Positions 50,792-60,300 are shown, numbered from the stretch's first letter. The stretch is 64,000 nt of DNA from Betaproteobacteria bacterium (GCA_016720065.1 JADJXY010000002.1:1811001-1875000), one strand, 5' to 3'. Translations and numbers: made by a program. Notes: a model not told the origin generated them from the letters alone.

Positions 50792-50926
50792 GGGCTGAAA
50801 TACGCGGAACCTGCGCCCCGGGGCCCTCCCGCCAGGGGCACGAGGGGTCCGTTTCGGCAAGGATCGGCAAAACTTGCCGCCGCCGCTATTCCGCCTTGCC
50901 GCCCCCTTGGGCACAATGGCGAGGCC

Positions 50927-51622
50927 ATGCCCCTCCCACGTCCCCGCGCACTGCTTCTGCTCTTCGCTTCGTGCTGCACCCTCCCCGGGGTCTCCCCGGC
51001 GACCGAGGCAGACCCCATCCTCGCGCTGGCCGAGCGCCATGCGCGGGAGCAAATCCGTGCCCTGCCAGGCCGGGTCAGCATCGAGATGGGGCGCCTCGAC
51101 CCACGCACCAGACTGCCGCCCTGCCCCGCGCCGCAGGCCTATACCCCGCCGGGCGCCCGCCCCATGGGCAAGACCCAGGTCGGCGTGCGCTGCACCGCGC
51201 CGCGGGCCTGGAACGTCCTCATTCCCGTCCACGTGCGGGTCACGGGAAGCTATGTGAGCACCGGGCGCGCCCTGCCCGCCGGTCACCTGATCCAGGCCGA
51301 AGATCTGATCTCCAGCGAAGGGGAACTCGACAGCCTGCCCGCGGGCACCGTCACCGACCCGGCCGCCGTGGTAGGCAAGACCCTGCGCAACGCCCTGGCC
51401 GCCGGTCAGCCCCTGCGGTCCCAGCAGGTGCAGGCGCCCCTGGTCATCCGCCAGGGCCAGACGGTCCGGGTGATTTCAAGAGGTTCCGGCTTCGCCGTCA
51501 GTGCCGAGGGGCGCGCGGTGAACGACGCCGCAGCGGGCCAGTTGGTGCGGGTGCGCCTGTCGGAGAAGCAGGTGGTGTCCGGTACCGCGACGGCCGACGG
51601 CAGCGTCGAATTAAATTTCTGA
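50927..51622 (+). CDS. flgA: FlgA, periplasmic chaperone for P-ring assembly
   Basis: 231 residues with a signal peptide (about 1-25) and the FlgA C-terminal SAF domain: ALPAGHLIQAEDLISSEG, GKTLRNALAAGQPL, VRVISRGSGFAVSAEGRAVNDAAAGQLVRVR (in pattern). It chaperones FlgI. The gene diverges from flgB and is followed by flgM 65 bp downstream. Confidence 0.94.
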   Translation: MPLPRPRALLLLFASCCTLPGVSPATEADPILALAERHAREQIRALPGRVSIEMGRLDPRTRLPPCPAPQAYTPPGARPMGKTQVGVRCTAPRAWNVLIPVHVRVTGSYVSTGRALPAGHLIQAEDLISSEGELDSLPAGTVTDPAAVVGKTLRNALAAGQPLRSQQVQAPLVIRQGQTVRVISRGSGFAVSAEGRAVNDAAAGQLVRVRLSEKQVVSGTATADGSVELNF

Positions 51623-51623
51623 C

Positions 51624-51650
51624 TCAAGTCTTGCCGATTTGGGCCGATAA
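51624..51650 (+). promoter_or_regulatory. Sigma28 (FliA)-type promoter of flgM
   Basis: TCAAGTC (51624-51630) and GCCGATAA (51643-51650) are separated by 12 nt, matching the sigma28 consensus (TAAAGTTT/TCAAGT ... GCCGATAA). The start would lie about 30 nt before the flgM GTG. It would give FlgM its own late supply, in addition to read-through from flgA. Confidence 0.75.
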
Positions 51651-51687
51651 TCCGGGTGAATCGAAAAAGTTTCCCGCAGGTGACTCC

Positions 51688-51972
51688 GTGAAAATCGACA
51701 ATACCCTCAAGCCCACGACCCCCCAGGCCACCGCCCGGACCAGTGCCCCAAAGCCAGCGGCCACGTCCGGCACCGCTGCCGCCGACGTACACCTGAGCAG
51801 TCTGGCGGCCGACCTGGCCGGCGGCGACGATACGCCGCCCATCAACGCCGCCCGGGTGGCCGAAATCCGCCAGGCCATCAGCGAAGGGCGATTCACCATC
51901 GACTCCGGGGTGATCGCCGATCGCCTCATCGCGACGGCGCGCGAGTTGCTGCAAGGCCAGCGCAAGGCTTGA
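51688..51972 (+). CDS. flgM: Anti-sigma28 factor FlgM
   Basis: 94 residues with a disordered Thr/Ala/Pro-rich N-terminal half and the FlgM sigma-binding C-terminal helices: INAARVAEIRQAISEGRFTIDSGVIADRLIATARELL (in pattern). It binds FliA until hook completion, then is exported. Start is GTG behind AGGTG; stop overlaps the flgN ATG. A sigma28-type promoter precedes it, making an autoregulatory loop with fliA. Confidence 0.93.
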   Translation: MKIDNTLKPTTPQATARTSAPKPAATSGTAAADVHLSSLAADLAGGDDTPPINAARVAEIRQAISEGRFTIDSGVIADRLIATARELLQGQRKA

Positions 51973-52436
51973 TGTCCTCCCCCGCCGCCATCATCGGGCG
52001 GGAACTGGCGCTCGTCGAGCGCTTCCTCGCCGCACTTCTCGAAGAACAGGCCCTCCTGCGCCGGGGGGCGACGCAAGGTCTGGAAGGCTTTGTCCAGGCA
52101 AAGGCGGAATTGGCCCGGGATCTGAACGCCGTCTCGGCGGAGCGGGAAAGCTGGCTCGCGGCCCAGGGCAGCGACGCCGGACGGCGGGGAATGGAAGGCT
52201 GGCTCGCCCGCAATCCGGGGGATGAAATTTCGCGGCAGGCCTGGATGACGCTGATCGCCCGGGCCGAGGAAGCGCAAGCGGCCAACACGCTGAACGGCCA
52301 GTTGATCGCCCAGCGGCTGCACACCACCCATCAGGCCCTGGCCATTCTCTCCGCCGAGTCCCCGGCTGCGGGCCTTTACGGCCGCGACGGCCAGGCTGCC
52401 CTCGGCACGGGCAGCCGCATCATCGACTCGGCGTAG
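51972..52436 (+). CDS. flgN: FlgN, export chaperone for FlgK/FlgL
   Basis: 154 residues, nearly all helical, with ELALVERFLAALLEEQALLRRG near the N-terminus and the C-terminal NGQLIAQRLHTTHQALAIL region that is typical of FlgN binding helices. The ATG overlaps the flgM stop. The last 17 bp overlap the 3' end of convergent motD. Confidence 0.88.
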   Translation: MSSPAAIIGRELALVERFLAALLEEQALLRRGATQGLEGFVQAKAELARDLNAVSAERESWLAAQGSDAGRRGMEGWLARNPGDEISRQAWMTLIARAEEAQAANTLNGQLIAQRLHTTHQALAILSAESPAAGLYGRDGQAALGTGSRIIDSA

Positions 52437-53217
52437 GCGCCCCCGCAGCAGCCTGGGGCACCTCGGTGGGCTCTTCCGGGCGGTTGGAGTCGATCAGGAT
52501 GCTCACCCGCCGGTTGCGACCCCGGCCTTCCGGCGTGGTATTGGTTTCCAGGGGCCGGGTTTCCCCGTAACCGATGGCCGTGAGGCGCTCCGCCCCGACG
52601 CCGGAGTCGTTGAACAGGCGCAGCACCGTGGTGGCGCGCAGGGCGGAAAGCTCCCAGTTGGAAGGAAACTGCGGCGTGGCGATGGGAACGTTGTCGGTGT
52701 GGCCTTCGATGGTGATGGGAAAGTCCGTGGCCGCAAGAACCTGGGCGATGGCGCCCAGAGCACTCACCGAAGGGGCCTGGAGTCGCGCCTGGCCCGCGGC
52801 AAAGAGCACGCTGTCGTTGATTTCGATGGTCACGCCGCGGCTCGTTTCCAGAAGACGCACCTTGCCGGCGGCGACCAGGGGTTGCAGGGCTTCCATGATG
52901 TCCCTGGCCACGTTCTTCATCTTTTCCCGCTCGACCTTTTTCACCTCGGCCTGCCGGTCCACCTTGACCACCGGTTTGGGCGGCAGGACAGGCGCCCCCG
53001 GCGTCAGCGCAAGGGGTTGCCCGCCAGCCTGACCGGTGACGTTGCGAAAGGCGTTGGTGAGCGAATTGGACAGCACCTTGTACTTGCCCTCGTTGATCGA
53101 CGAGAGGGCATACATGACGACGAAGAAGGCAAACAGCAGGGTGATGAAATCAGCGTAGGACACCAGCCAGCGTTCGTGGTTGGGGTGTTCCTCTTCCCGG
53201 TGCCTGCGGCGCGCCAT
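52420..53217 (-). CDS. motD: Flagellar motor stator protein MotD (MotB-like)
   Basis: 265 residues: cytoplasmic N-terminus, one membrane helix with WLVSYADFITLLFAFFVVMYALSS (in pattern, about 16-40; plug Asp in YADF) and a C-terminal OmpA/MotB peptidoglycan-binding domain with ITIEGHTDNVPI, WELSALRATTVLR and YGETRP. The conserved Asp of MotB-type stators lies in SYADF. The pair MotC/MotD supplements or replaces MotA/MotB. The ATG overlaps the motC stop (ATGA). Confidence 0.95.
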   Translation of the reverse strand: MARRRHREEEHPNHERWLVSYADFITLLFAFFVVMYALSSINEGKYKVLSNSLTNAFRNVTGQAGGQPLALTPGAPVLPPKPVVKVDRQAEVKKVEREKMKNVARDIMEALQPLVAAGKVRLLETSRGVTIEINDSVLFAAGQARLQAPSVSALGAIAQVLAATDFPITIEGHTDNVPIATPQFPSNWELSALRATTVLRLFNDSGVGAERLTAIGYGETRPLETNTTPEGRGRNRRVSILIDSNRPEEPTEVPQAAAGAPTPSR

Positions 53218-53957
53218 CAAACAAGGTAGCCCTTGAGGCGGGCCTCGATGATGCGGGGGTTGTCGCCGACGGCGATGCCGATCAGCCCATCCACCAGCAT
53301 TTCCCGGGCGGTGACCATGCGGCCGATGTAGTACTTGAGCTTGCCGGCGATGGGCAGGTAGATGAGGTTGGCGAGGCCGACGCCGTAGATGGTGGCGACG
53401 AAGGCCACCGCGATACCGGCGCCGAGTTTGGAAGGGTCGGTGAGATTTTCCATGACGTGGATGAGGCCCATGACCGCGCCGAGGATGCCGATGGTGGGCG
53501 AATAGCCCCCGGCGGCTTCCCAGATGCGGGCGGATTGCTTCATCTCTTCTTCGAAGGCATCGATCTCGACTTCGAGCAATTCCCGCAGGCGCTCCGGATC
53601 AGCGCCATCCACCAGCATCTGGAGGCCCTTCTTGGCAAAGGGATCCTTGAGCTGGGGGATGAAATTTTCCAGGGCCAGGAGCCCTTCGCGACGGGAGACC
53701 TGGCTCCAGCTCCCGATCTGGTCAATGAGCCGCTTCTGCTCGATGAGGGGAGGCACCCAGATCCAGCGGGCCATCTGGATGCCGCGCCGAAAGACGTGGA
53801 AGGGACTTTGCAGCAGGACCGCCCCCAAAGTGCCTCCGAGCACGATGAGCAGGGCGGTGGGCTGCACCAGGGAGGTGAGGTGCCCGCCTTCGAGAATCTG
53901 CCCCCCGACGATGGCGACGATGCCTATGGCCAGGCCGGCGATACTGATCTTATCCAC
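53217..53957 (-). CDS. motC: Flagellar motor stator protein MotC (MotA-like)
   Basis: 246 residues with four membrane helices and MotA/PomA motifs: IVLGGTLGAVLLQSP (about 37-51) and GGYSPTIGILGAVMGLIHVMENL (in pattern, about 149-171). The cytoplasmic loop holds acidic patches for rotor contact. It would form the 5:2 stator with MotD. The start overlaps the fliA 3' end by 8 bp, so it is the sixth gene of the flhB-motD operon. Confidence 0.95.
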   Translation of the reverse strand: MDKISIAGLAIGIVAIVGGQILEGGHLTSLVQPTALLIVLGGTLGAVLLQSPFHVFRRGIQMARWIWVPPLIEQKRLIDQIGSWSQVSRREGLLALENFIPQLKDPFAKKGLQMLVDGADPERLRELLEVEIDAFEEEMKQSARIWEAAGGYSPTIGILGAVMGLIHVMENLTDPSKLGAGIAVAFVATIYGVGLANLIYLPIAGKLKYYIGRMVTAREMLVDGLIGIAVGDNPRIIEARLKGYLV

Positions 53958-54702
53958 GGGCCTTCTCCCGTCGCGGCTTGGCCGGAGGCTTGAGTTCGCC
54001 CAGCACCTGGCTGCGCAGGCGCGCGATGGCCTGGCTGTGGAGCTGGCAGACGCGGGACTCGGTGACGTCCATGACCTCGCCGATTTCCCTGAGATTGAGT
54101 TCCTGCTCGTAGTAGAGCGCCATGACCATGCGCTCCCGCTCCGGCAGGCGGTCGATGGCCGCCACCAGAACTTCGCGCAGGTTGTATTCCTCGATCAGGC
54201 GGGCGGGATCGGCCTTGTCGTCGGTGAAATGGCGCTCGAGGAAATCCTCGTCGCCTTCACCGGCGAAGTCTTCGAAATAGACGAGCTGATGGCCCCGGGC
54301 GTCGAGCAGGGTCTTCTGGTAATCGGCCAGGCTCATGCCGAGGGAATCGGCCAGCTCCCGCTCCGAGGGCGCGCGGCCCTGAGCCTGCTCCAGGGTGTGA
54401 ATGGTGCTCTCGATGCGCCGCAGTTCGCGCCGGATGTGGCGGGGCAGCCAGTCGTTTTCGCGCAGGCCGTCCAGCATGGCGCCCCGGATGCGCTGGGTGG
54501 CGTAGGTCTCGAACTGGGCGCCGAAGCCCTCCTCGAAGCGGCCGATGGCGTCCAGAAGCCCGATCATGCCGTTCTGGACGAGATCGTCAAAGAGGACGTT
54601 GGAGGGGAGCCGCGCCATCAGGTGATAGGCGATGCGCTTCACCAGCGGAACGAAGCGCTGAACCAGCTGTTCCCTCTCCGGCTGACCAGCGGCGGTGTAC
54701 AT
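53950..54702 (-). CDS. fliA: RNA polymerase sigma factor FliA (sigma28)
   Basis: 250 residues with sigma region 2 (LVQRFVPLVKRIAYHL, DDLVQNGMIGLLDAI, FETYATQRIRGAMLD), region 3 and region 4 (LPERERMVMALYYEQELNLREIGEVMDVTESRVCQL in pattern). It transcribes late flagellar and chemotaxis genes. The ATG overlaps the flhG stop (TGATG), so translation is coupled; a longer open frame upstream is rejected. FlgM is its antagonist, encoded 2.7 kb away. Confidence 0.97.
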   Translation of the reverse strand: MYTAAGQPEREQLVQRFVPLVKRIAYHLMARLPSNVLFDDLVQNGMIGLLDAIGRFEEGFGAQFETYATQRIRGAMLDGLRENDWLPRHIRRELRRIESTIHTLEQAQGRAPSERELADSLGMSLADYQKTLLDARGHQLVYFEDFAGEGDEDFLERHFTDDKADPARLIEEYNLREVLVAAIDRLPERERMVMALYYEQELNLREIGEVMDVTESRVCQLHSQAIARLRSQVLGELKPPAKPRREKARG

Positions 54703-55589
54703 CAGATTCGGGGATGGGTGGTCGGGATGCGTTGGCTCAAGTGTAGCAGTTGCTGCATGAAGTGTTCGACACCGCCCGCCTCGGCCTCCTGCCGAGCCCA
54801 GCCGGCCATGGCAGCCGCGATGTCCCGGAAGGCTTCGGCGGCAGCCGACTCGGGAGCCGCGGAAACCACCGGGCGACAGAGCTGGCCAGTCTGGCGCATG
54901 GCCTCGTCCAGGGGCACCGAAGCGACGTACTCCAGGCGGGCGATGCCACGCTGCATCGCGACGTGGGCCATGTTGTCGAAAATGGCCCGGGCATCGGCTT
55001 CGCAACGCACCTTGTTGATCAGGATGCGGAAGTTCCGCCGCCCATGGACCTGACTGAGCTTCTTGATGGCGGTATAGGCTTCGGTGATCGACGCGCTGTT
55101 CCCGGAGAGGACGAACACGGTTTCCTGGGCGATGAGCCCCAGGGGCGAGAACCCCTGGCGGTGGCCGACGCCGGCGTCGATGAGGATGACGTCGATCGGG
55201 CGGGCCAGCCCCGCCACTGCTTCCAGGAGGATGTTCTGCTGGGCGCCATCGAGGGCGCCCAGCTTCTGGGCCGCCCGGGAGGCGGGAAGAATGTGCAGGC
55301 CGGGCTGCGGACGCACGAGGACCTGCTCCAGACTGCGTTCCTTCTGCACCACGTGCAGAAGGTCCCAGGGGGCGAGGAGTCCGAAGGCGGCAGCGAGGTC
55401 GTCGCCCCCCGAGGTTTCGTCGATGAGCAGCACCTCACGCCCCTGCCGGGCCAGCGCAACGCCCAGATTGGCGACGGAAGCGGTCTTGCCCACCCCGGCA
55501 CAGCCGGCGGCAAAGCTCACCACCTGCAGATGGCCGCCGCCGAAGAGCCGCCGCAGTCCGGCAGCCTGATCGCTGCGGAAATCAGCCAC
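54702..55589 (-). CDS. flhG: Flagellar number regulator FlhG (FleN), MinD-like ATPase
   Basis: About 295 residues. It starts VADFRSDQAAGLRRLF, the DQAxGLR motif of FlhG N-termini that activates FlhF, followed by a deviant Walker A AGCAGVGKTASVANL (about 24-38), Walker B-like VILIDAG (about 134-140) and a C-terminal amphipathic helix. It limits flagellar number. The GTG at 55589 is chosen because it gives the conserved N-terminus; a GTG two codons earlier is equally possible. The N-terminus overlaps the flhF 3' end by 8 bp. Confidence 0.93.
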   Translation of the reverse strand: MADFRSDQAAGLRRLFGGGHLQVVSFAAGCAGVGKTASVANLGVALARQGREVLLIDETSGGDDLAAAFGLLAPWDLLHVVQKERSLEQVLVRPQPGLHILPASRAAQKLGALDGAQQNILLEAVAGLARPIDVILIDAGVGHRQGFSPLGLIAQETVFVLSGNSASITEAYTAIKKLSQVHGRRNFRILINKVRCEADARAIFDNMAHVAMQRGIARLEYVASVPLDEAMRQTGQLCRPVVSAAPESAAAEAFRDIAAAMAGWARQEAEAGGVEHFMQQLLHLSQRIPTTHPRI

Positions 55590-56964
55590 GGGCACCCCCC
55601 GCCGCCGAGAGGCCGGCGCTGGCCATGAGCATGGCCGGTTCGCTGCCCGCCAGACGATGGGGGGATTCGGCGGGGAGATCCTTGAAGGCACGGTGCAGGA
55701 GATAGGTGCGATTGGGCAGGTGGATGTCTTCCGGCACGCGTTGGCCGTTGGAAACGTACAGGAGGCGCAGGCGGTGACGCATGATGACGTCGAGGGCGGT
55801 GGCCAGGCTGGCCGCCTCGTCGACCTTGGTCAGGATGCAGCCCGCCAGTCCGTCGCCCTGGTAGGCGCGCACCACGTCGTCCAGGGTGTCGCCACGGGAA
55901 GTGGAGGAGAGCAGCAGGAGGCGCTGCACGCGGCAGCCGGCCAGCATGCCGGTCAATTCGGGGACGAGCCGGTCCTTCTGGCTCATGCCCATGGTGTCGA
56001 TGAGCACCATGTGCTTGTGGGCGAGTTCGGCCAGGGTCTGGGCCAGTTCGTTGGCGTCCTTCACCAGATGGACCGAAACGCCCAGGATGCGGCCGTAGAT
56101 GCGCAACTGCTCGTGGGCGCCGATGCGGTAGCCGTCGGTGGTGACCAGGGCGACCTTGTTGGGGCCGTGCCGCATGACGCAACGGGCGGCGAGCTTGGCG
56201 GTGGTGGTGGTCTTGCCGACTCCGGTGGGGCCGACCAGGGCATAGACGCCGCCGCGGTCCACGATGTCGTCCTCGCTCCCCACGGTGATGAGGCTGCGGT
56301 CGGCGGCGCCCTTGACCCAGGCCATGGCCTGGGCGGCATCGAAGTCGGCGGGCAGGCCGGTGAGCACGTCGCGGGCGAACTGGGGTGAGAAGCCCGCGTC
56401 GAGCAACTGGCGCAGGGCCTCGGTCTTGGCGGGCGCCGAGCGGGACGCTTCGTTCCAGGTGAAGCCGGCCAGATGCTGCTCGACGATGCGCCGCAGGGAG
56501 CGGATTTCGTCCATGACTTCGGCCGGGACGACTTCCGCCTCCCGCCGGGGTTCGGGTGCCCGGGGTGCTTCCGGCACCGGCGCCATGGCCGGGCGCGGGG
56601 TTTCGAACTGGCGCAGGGCGCCAGTCCTGGGTATGCCGGCATTGACCAAGGGCATGGCGAGCGCAGCTTCACGCACCGGCACAGCCTCGGCAGCGGGGGC
56701 CGGTGCGCGGACCGGAGTCTGCCGGGGGGCGCTGCTCAGGCTGACCCGATAATCCTCGCCCTCCGGAGCCGCAGGCCGTTCGGCGGCAGGACGGTCGCTG
56801 CCGGCGGGCACGATCATCGCCATGTCCCGGGACGCCACGGCCATGATCTCCACGCCTCCCGGAATGCTCCGGTTGGAAAGGATGATGGCGTCGTTGCCCA
56901 GGGTCTCCTTCACTTTTTTCAACGCTTCGCGGGCGTTGGCGGCGATGAATTTTCTGACGTTCAT
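55582..56964 (-). CDS. flhF: Flagellar placement GTPase FlhF (SRP family)
   Basis: 460 residues: basic N-terminal domain (MNVRKFIAANAREALKKVKE), a Pro/Ala-rich linker (about 60-150), the N region (about 165-235) and the GTPase domain with GPTGVGKTTTTAKLAAR (about 249-265), DTMG, and TKVDEAASLATALD. FlhF recruits the basal body to the pole and works with FlhG, suggesting polar flagellation. Start overlaps the flhA stop by 4 bp. Confidence 0.97.
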   Translation of the reverse strand: MNVRKFIAANAREALKKVKETLGNDAIILSNRSIPGGVEIMAVASRDMAMIVPAGSDRPAAERPAAPEGEDYRVSLSSAPRQTPVRAPAPAAEAVPVREAALAMPLVNAGIPRTGALRQFETPRPAMAPVPEAPRAPEPRREAEVVPAEVMDEIRSLRRIVEQHLAGFTWNEASRSAPAKTEALRQLLDAGFSPQFARDVLTGLPADFDAAQAMAWVKGAADRSLITVGSEDDIVDRGGVYALVGPTGVGKTTTTAKLAARCVMRHGPNKVALVTTDGYRIGAHEQLRIYGRILGVSVHLVKDANELAQTLAELAHKHMVLIDTMGMSQKDRLVPELTGMLAGCRVQRLLLLSSTSRGDTLDDVVRAYQGDGLAGCILTKVDEAASLATALDVIMRHRLRLLYVSNGQRVPEDIHLPNRTYLLHRAFKDLPAESPHRLAGSEPAMLMASAGLSAAGGARG

Positions 56965-59045
56965 GCTCTGCCTCCGATGATCGAGGTCACCTTGATGATG
57001 CGGGTTTCGGGAATTTCGTTATGGGCCAGAACCTTGAGCTGCGGCACCGAGCGGCGCAGGAAGCGCGACAGCAGCAGACGCAGGCTGGCCGGGACGATGA
57101 GGACGGCGGCCAGCCCCAGTTCCTCCTGGCGGCGGGCGGACTGCATCGTCTCCCGCACCAGGGTGTCGGCCAGGCCGGGCTCGAAGCTGGCGTTCTCGCC
57201 CCCGCCCGCGACGGCCTGGGCGAGCAGGCGCTCCAGGGAGGGATCCAGGGTCATGACCTGAACTTCGCCCGCCCCCGGGAAGAGTTGCTGGACAATGGCG
57301 CGTCCGAGGGCCGTGCGTACCTGGACGGTCAAATCGTCGGCGTTCTGGGTCCGCGGCGCGGCATCGGCCAGGGTTTCGATGATGGAGCGCACGTCGCGGA
57401 TATGCACCCCCTCTTCCAGCAGGTTTTGCAGAACCTTCTGCAGGACGCCCAGGGGAAGGATCTTGGGGACGAGATCCTCGACCAGCTTGGGCATTTCCTT
57501 GCCCAGGTGATCGAGCAACTGCTGCACCTCCTGGCGCCCCAGAAGCTCGGCGGCGTGGGTGAGGATCAGGTGATTGAGATGAGTGGCGACCACGGTGGAG
57601 GAATCGACCACGGTGTAGCCCAGGGCCTGGGCTTGCTCGCGTTCGCCAGCGTTGATCCACACGGCGGGAAGCCCGAAGGCGGGGTCGGTGGTGGCGGTAC
57701 CGGCGACGGTCCCGGCAACCCGCCCCGGGTTGATGGCCAGATACTGCCCGGGAAAGGCTTCGCCCCGGCCCACCTCGACGCCCTTGAGGAGGATGCGGTA
57801 GGCGTTGGGCTTGAGTTCCAGGTTGTCGCGGATATGGACCGGCGACACCAGGAAGCCGACTTCCTGGGCGAATTTCTTGCGGATGCCCCGGATGCGCCGC
57901 AGCAGTTCGCCATCCTGGGCCTTATCAACCAGGGGAATGAGACGATAGCCCACTTCCAGCCCGAGAACGTCGAGGGGGGCGACGTCGGCCCAACTGGCTT
58001 CCTGCACCTCGGGGGACGGCGCCGGGGCGACGGCGACGGGCGCGGGGATGGCCTTGGCCTCGGCGTCCATCATCCTCCACGTGGCCCAGCCCAGGACGGC
58101 AGCCATGAGGAGGAAGACCAGGTTGGGCATGCCCGGGATGAGCCCCAGCAGGCCGACAATACCGGCGGTAAGGGCCATGACCCGCCAGTTGCGGAACATT
58201 TGCCCGAGAAACTGCTGCCCCACGTCCCTGTCGTCGGACACCCGCGTCACCACCATGCCAGCGGCGATGGAGATGATGAGGCCGGGAACCTGAGCCACGA
58301 GACCGTCGCCGATGGTCAGCAGGGTGTAGTTGCGCGCGGCGAGGGCCACTTCCATGTTGTGCTGGAAGACGCCGACGATCAGACCGCCGACGACGTTGAT
58401 GAGCATGATGACGATGCCGGCGATGGCATCGCCCCGCACGAACTTTGAAGCACCGTCCATGGAGCCGAAAAACTCGGCTTCCCGCGCAATATCGGTGCGC
58501 CGCCGGCGGGCATCCTCTTCACCGATGAGTCCGGCATTGAGGTCGGCATCGATGGCCATCTGCTTGCCCGGCATGGCGTCCAGGGTGAAACGCGCCGAGA
58601 CCTCCGCCACGCGCCCGGCGCCCTTGGTGATCACGACGAAGTTGATGACCACCAGGATGAAGAAAACGATGATCCCGACCGCGAAATTGCCGCCCACCAG
58701 GAAGTGACCGAAGGCCTCGATGACCTTGCCGGCCGCATCGGGGCCGGTGTGGCCCTCGAGCATGACGATGCGCGTGGAGGCAACGTTGAGCGACAGGCGC
58801 AGCAGGGTCGTCACCAGCAGCACAGTGGGAAAGACCGAGAAGTCGAGGGTCTTGCGCGTATTGACGGCCACCAGGAGAACCAGGACCGACAGGGCGATGT
58901 TGAAGGTGAACAGCACATCCAGCAGAAAGGCCGGCAGGGGCAGGACCATCATCGCCAGGATGAGTAGCACGAGCACCGGCGCGGCAAGCTGGGTCAGGTT
59001 GAACCGGCCCAGCAGGTTCTGCACGCTCAGGGTGGCGCTGGCCAT
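56961..59045 (-). CDS. flhA: Flagellar export apparatus protein FlhA
   Basis: 694 residues: eight N-terminal membrane helices, the FHIPEP loop with ISARFTLDAMPGKQMAIDADLNAGLIGEEDARRRR (in pattern, about 150-185) and the four-domain cytoplasmic C-terminus ending in a conserved LKVLAHNEIPET. It is the nonameric export platform. It starts directly after flhB (adjacent) and overlaps flhF. Confidence 0.98.
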   Translation of the reverse strand: MASATLSVQNLLGRFNLTQLAAPVLVLLILAMMVLPLPAFLLDVLFTFNIALSVLVLLVAVNTRKTLDFSVFPTVLLVTTLLRLSLNVASTRIVMLEGHTGPDAAGKVIEAFGHFLVGGNFAVGIIVFFILVVINFVVITKGAGRVAEVSARFTLDAMPGKQMAIDADLNAGLIGEEDARRRRTDIAREAEFFGSMDGASKFVRGDAIAGIVIMLINVVGGLIVGVFQHNMEVALAARNYTLLTIGDGLVAQVPGLIISIAAGMVVTRVSDDRDVGQQFLGQMFRNWRVMALTAGIVGLLGLIPGMPNLVFLLMAAVLGWATWRMMDAEAKAIPAPVAVAPAPSPEVQEASWADVAPLDVLGLEVGYRLIPLVDKAQDGELLRRIRGIRKKFAQEVGFLVSPVHIRDNLELKPNAYRILLKGVEVGRGEAFPGQYLAINPGRVAGTVAGTATTDPAFGLPAVWINAGEREQAQALGYTVVDSSTVVATHLNHLILTHAAELLGRQEVQQLLDHLGKEMPKLVEDLVPKILPLGVLQKVLQNLLEEGVHIRDVRSIIETLADAAPRTQNADDLTVQVRTALGRAIVQQLFPGAGEVQVMTLDPSLERLLAQAVAGGGENASFEPGLADTLVRETMQSARRQEELGLAAVLIVPASLRLLLSRFLRRSVPQLKVLAHNEIPETRIIKVTSIIGGRA

Positions 59046-60179
59046 TTAGTTGGCCTCCGGCACGAGTTCGGCGGGAACGGGCAGATCGCGGGGGGGCACG
59101 GGAATCTGCCCGCCGCGCACCTTCCACTGGGAGAGCTGGTAGACGTAGGCGAGCACTTCGGCCACCGCCGCGTAGAGCTTGCCGGGAATTTCGGCATCCA
59201 GGTTCACGTGCTTGTACAGGGCCCGGGCCAGGGGCGGTGCCTCGAGCAGGGGCACGGCGTGGGCCGCGGCAATCTCACGCATGCGCCGGGCGATTTCGCC
59301 CGTGCCCTTGGCGACCACCCGGGGGGCCGCCATACCCTCCTGGTAAGCCAGGGCGACAGCGTAGTGGGTCGGGTTGGTCACCACCACGTCGGCCTTGGGA
59401 ACCGCCGCCATCATGCGCTTGCGGGCGGCCTGCATCTGAAGGCTGCGGATGCGGCCCTTGACCTGGGGGTCGCCGAGCATTTCCTTCATTTCCTGCCGCA
59501 CTTCGTCGCGCGTCATCTTCAGGCGATCAAAGTATTGCCAGAGCTGGAAGGGCACGTCAGCCACGACCACCAGGGCCAGGATGCCGACCAGAACCATGAA
59601 GGAAAAAACAACGAGGTGGCCGGCGTGTCCCACGCCCCGCTCGATGGGCTCCCCCACCAGACCGAAGATTTCATCCTGGGTATGCCACAGCAGCAGTGCG
59701 GCGACCCCGCCCACCAGGAGCGCCTTCAGGATGGCCTTGGTCAGTTCGGCCAGGCTGTGCCACGAGAACATGCGGCCGAAGCCGGTCAGGGGATTGAGCC
59801 GCTTCAGGTCGGGAGCCAGTGCCTTGGGCGCGAAAACCCAGGCGTTGAGAAAGAAGGGAGGAAGAAGCGCAGCCAGAACCAGCAGGGCGAGGAGCGGCGC
59901 CATGAGCAGCACGGCGTCACCGCCGATATCGGCAAAGCGCACCAGCATCTGACCGGGTTCCTTCAGGCTGCCGGAGTCGAGAGCAAGCCCCTTGCGGGTG
60001 AGCGCCAGGGCCCCCTGGGCGAACCAGCCGCCGGCCAGCCAAAGGGCCGAGGCGGAGACGATCAGGGTAAGAAAGGTGCCGAGTTCGCGGGAATGGGGGA
60101 CCTGACCCTGCTCGCGGGCTTGCTCGAGTCGCCTGCCCGTGGGCGCTTCTGTTCTGTCGAGGTCGCTCTCTTCCGCCAT
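59046..60179 (-). CDS. flhB: Flagellar export switch protein FlhB
   Basis: 377 residues: four membrane helices (about 32-52, 90-112, 145-165, 190-212) and the cytoplasmic domain with the self-cleaving NPTHYAVAL motif (about 267-275) in full. After autocleavage at Asn-Pro the specificity of export switches from hook to filament substrates. It heads the flhB-flhA-flhF-flhG-fliA-motC-motD operon, which runs without gaps. Confidence 0.98.
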   Translation of the reverse strand: MAEESDLDRTEAPTGRRLEQAREQGQVPHSRELGTFLTLIVSASALWLAGGWFAQGALALTRKGLALDSGSLKEPGQMLVRFADIGGDAVLLMAPLLALLVLAALLPPFFLNAWVFAPKALAPDLKRLNPLTGFGRMFSWHSLAELTKAILKALLVGGVAALLLWHTQDEIFGLVGEPIERGVGHAGHLVVFSFMVLVGILALVVVADVPFQLWQYFDRLKMTRDEVRQEMKEMLGDPQVKGRIRSLQMQAARKRMMAAVPKADVVVTNPTHYAVALAYQEGMAAPRVVAKGTGEIARRMREIAAAHAVPLLEAPPLARALYKHVNLDAEIPGKLYAAVAEVLAYVYQLSQWKVRGGQIPVPPRDLPVPAELVPEAN

Positions 60180-60205
60180 GGCCGCTTCGCAGGTTACGTG
60201 CGGCT

Positions 60206-60234
60206 ATTATAGGAAAAATTCAAGAAAATTAAAT
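60206..60234 (-). promoter_or_regulatory. Possible sigma70 promoter of the flhB operon
   Basis: An A/T-rich patch (about 60200-60260), striking in this high-GC window, holds a perfect TATAAT on the minus strand (60211-60206). A weak -35-like ATTTAA lies 17 nt upstream (60234-60229). The predicted start is about 20 nt before the flhB ATG, leaving little room for a ribosome site. Confidence 0.4.
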
Positions 60235-60300
60235 AGGTAGCCGTTACTTTTTAATTGGTTTCGAGGATGCCGCCGGTAAGTCGATGACAGAAAGGTAAAC

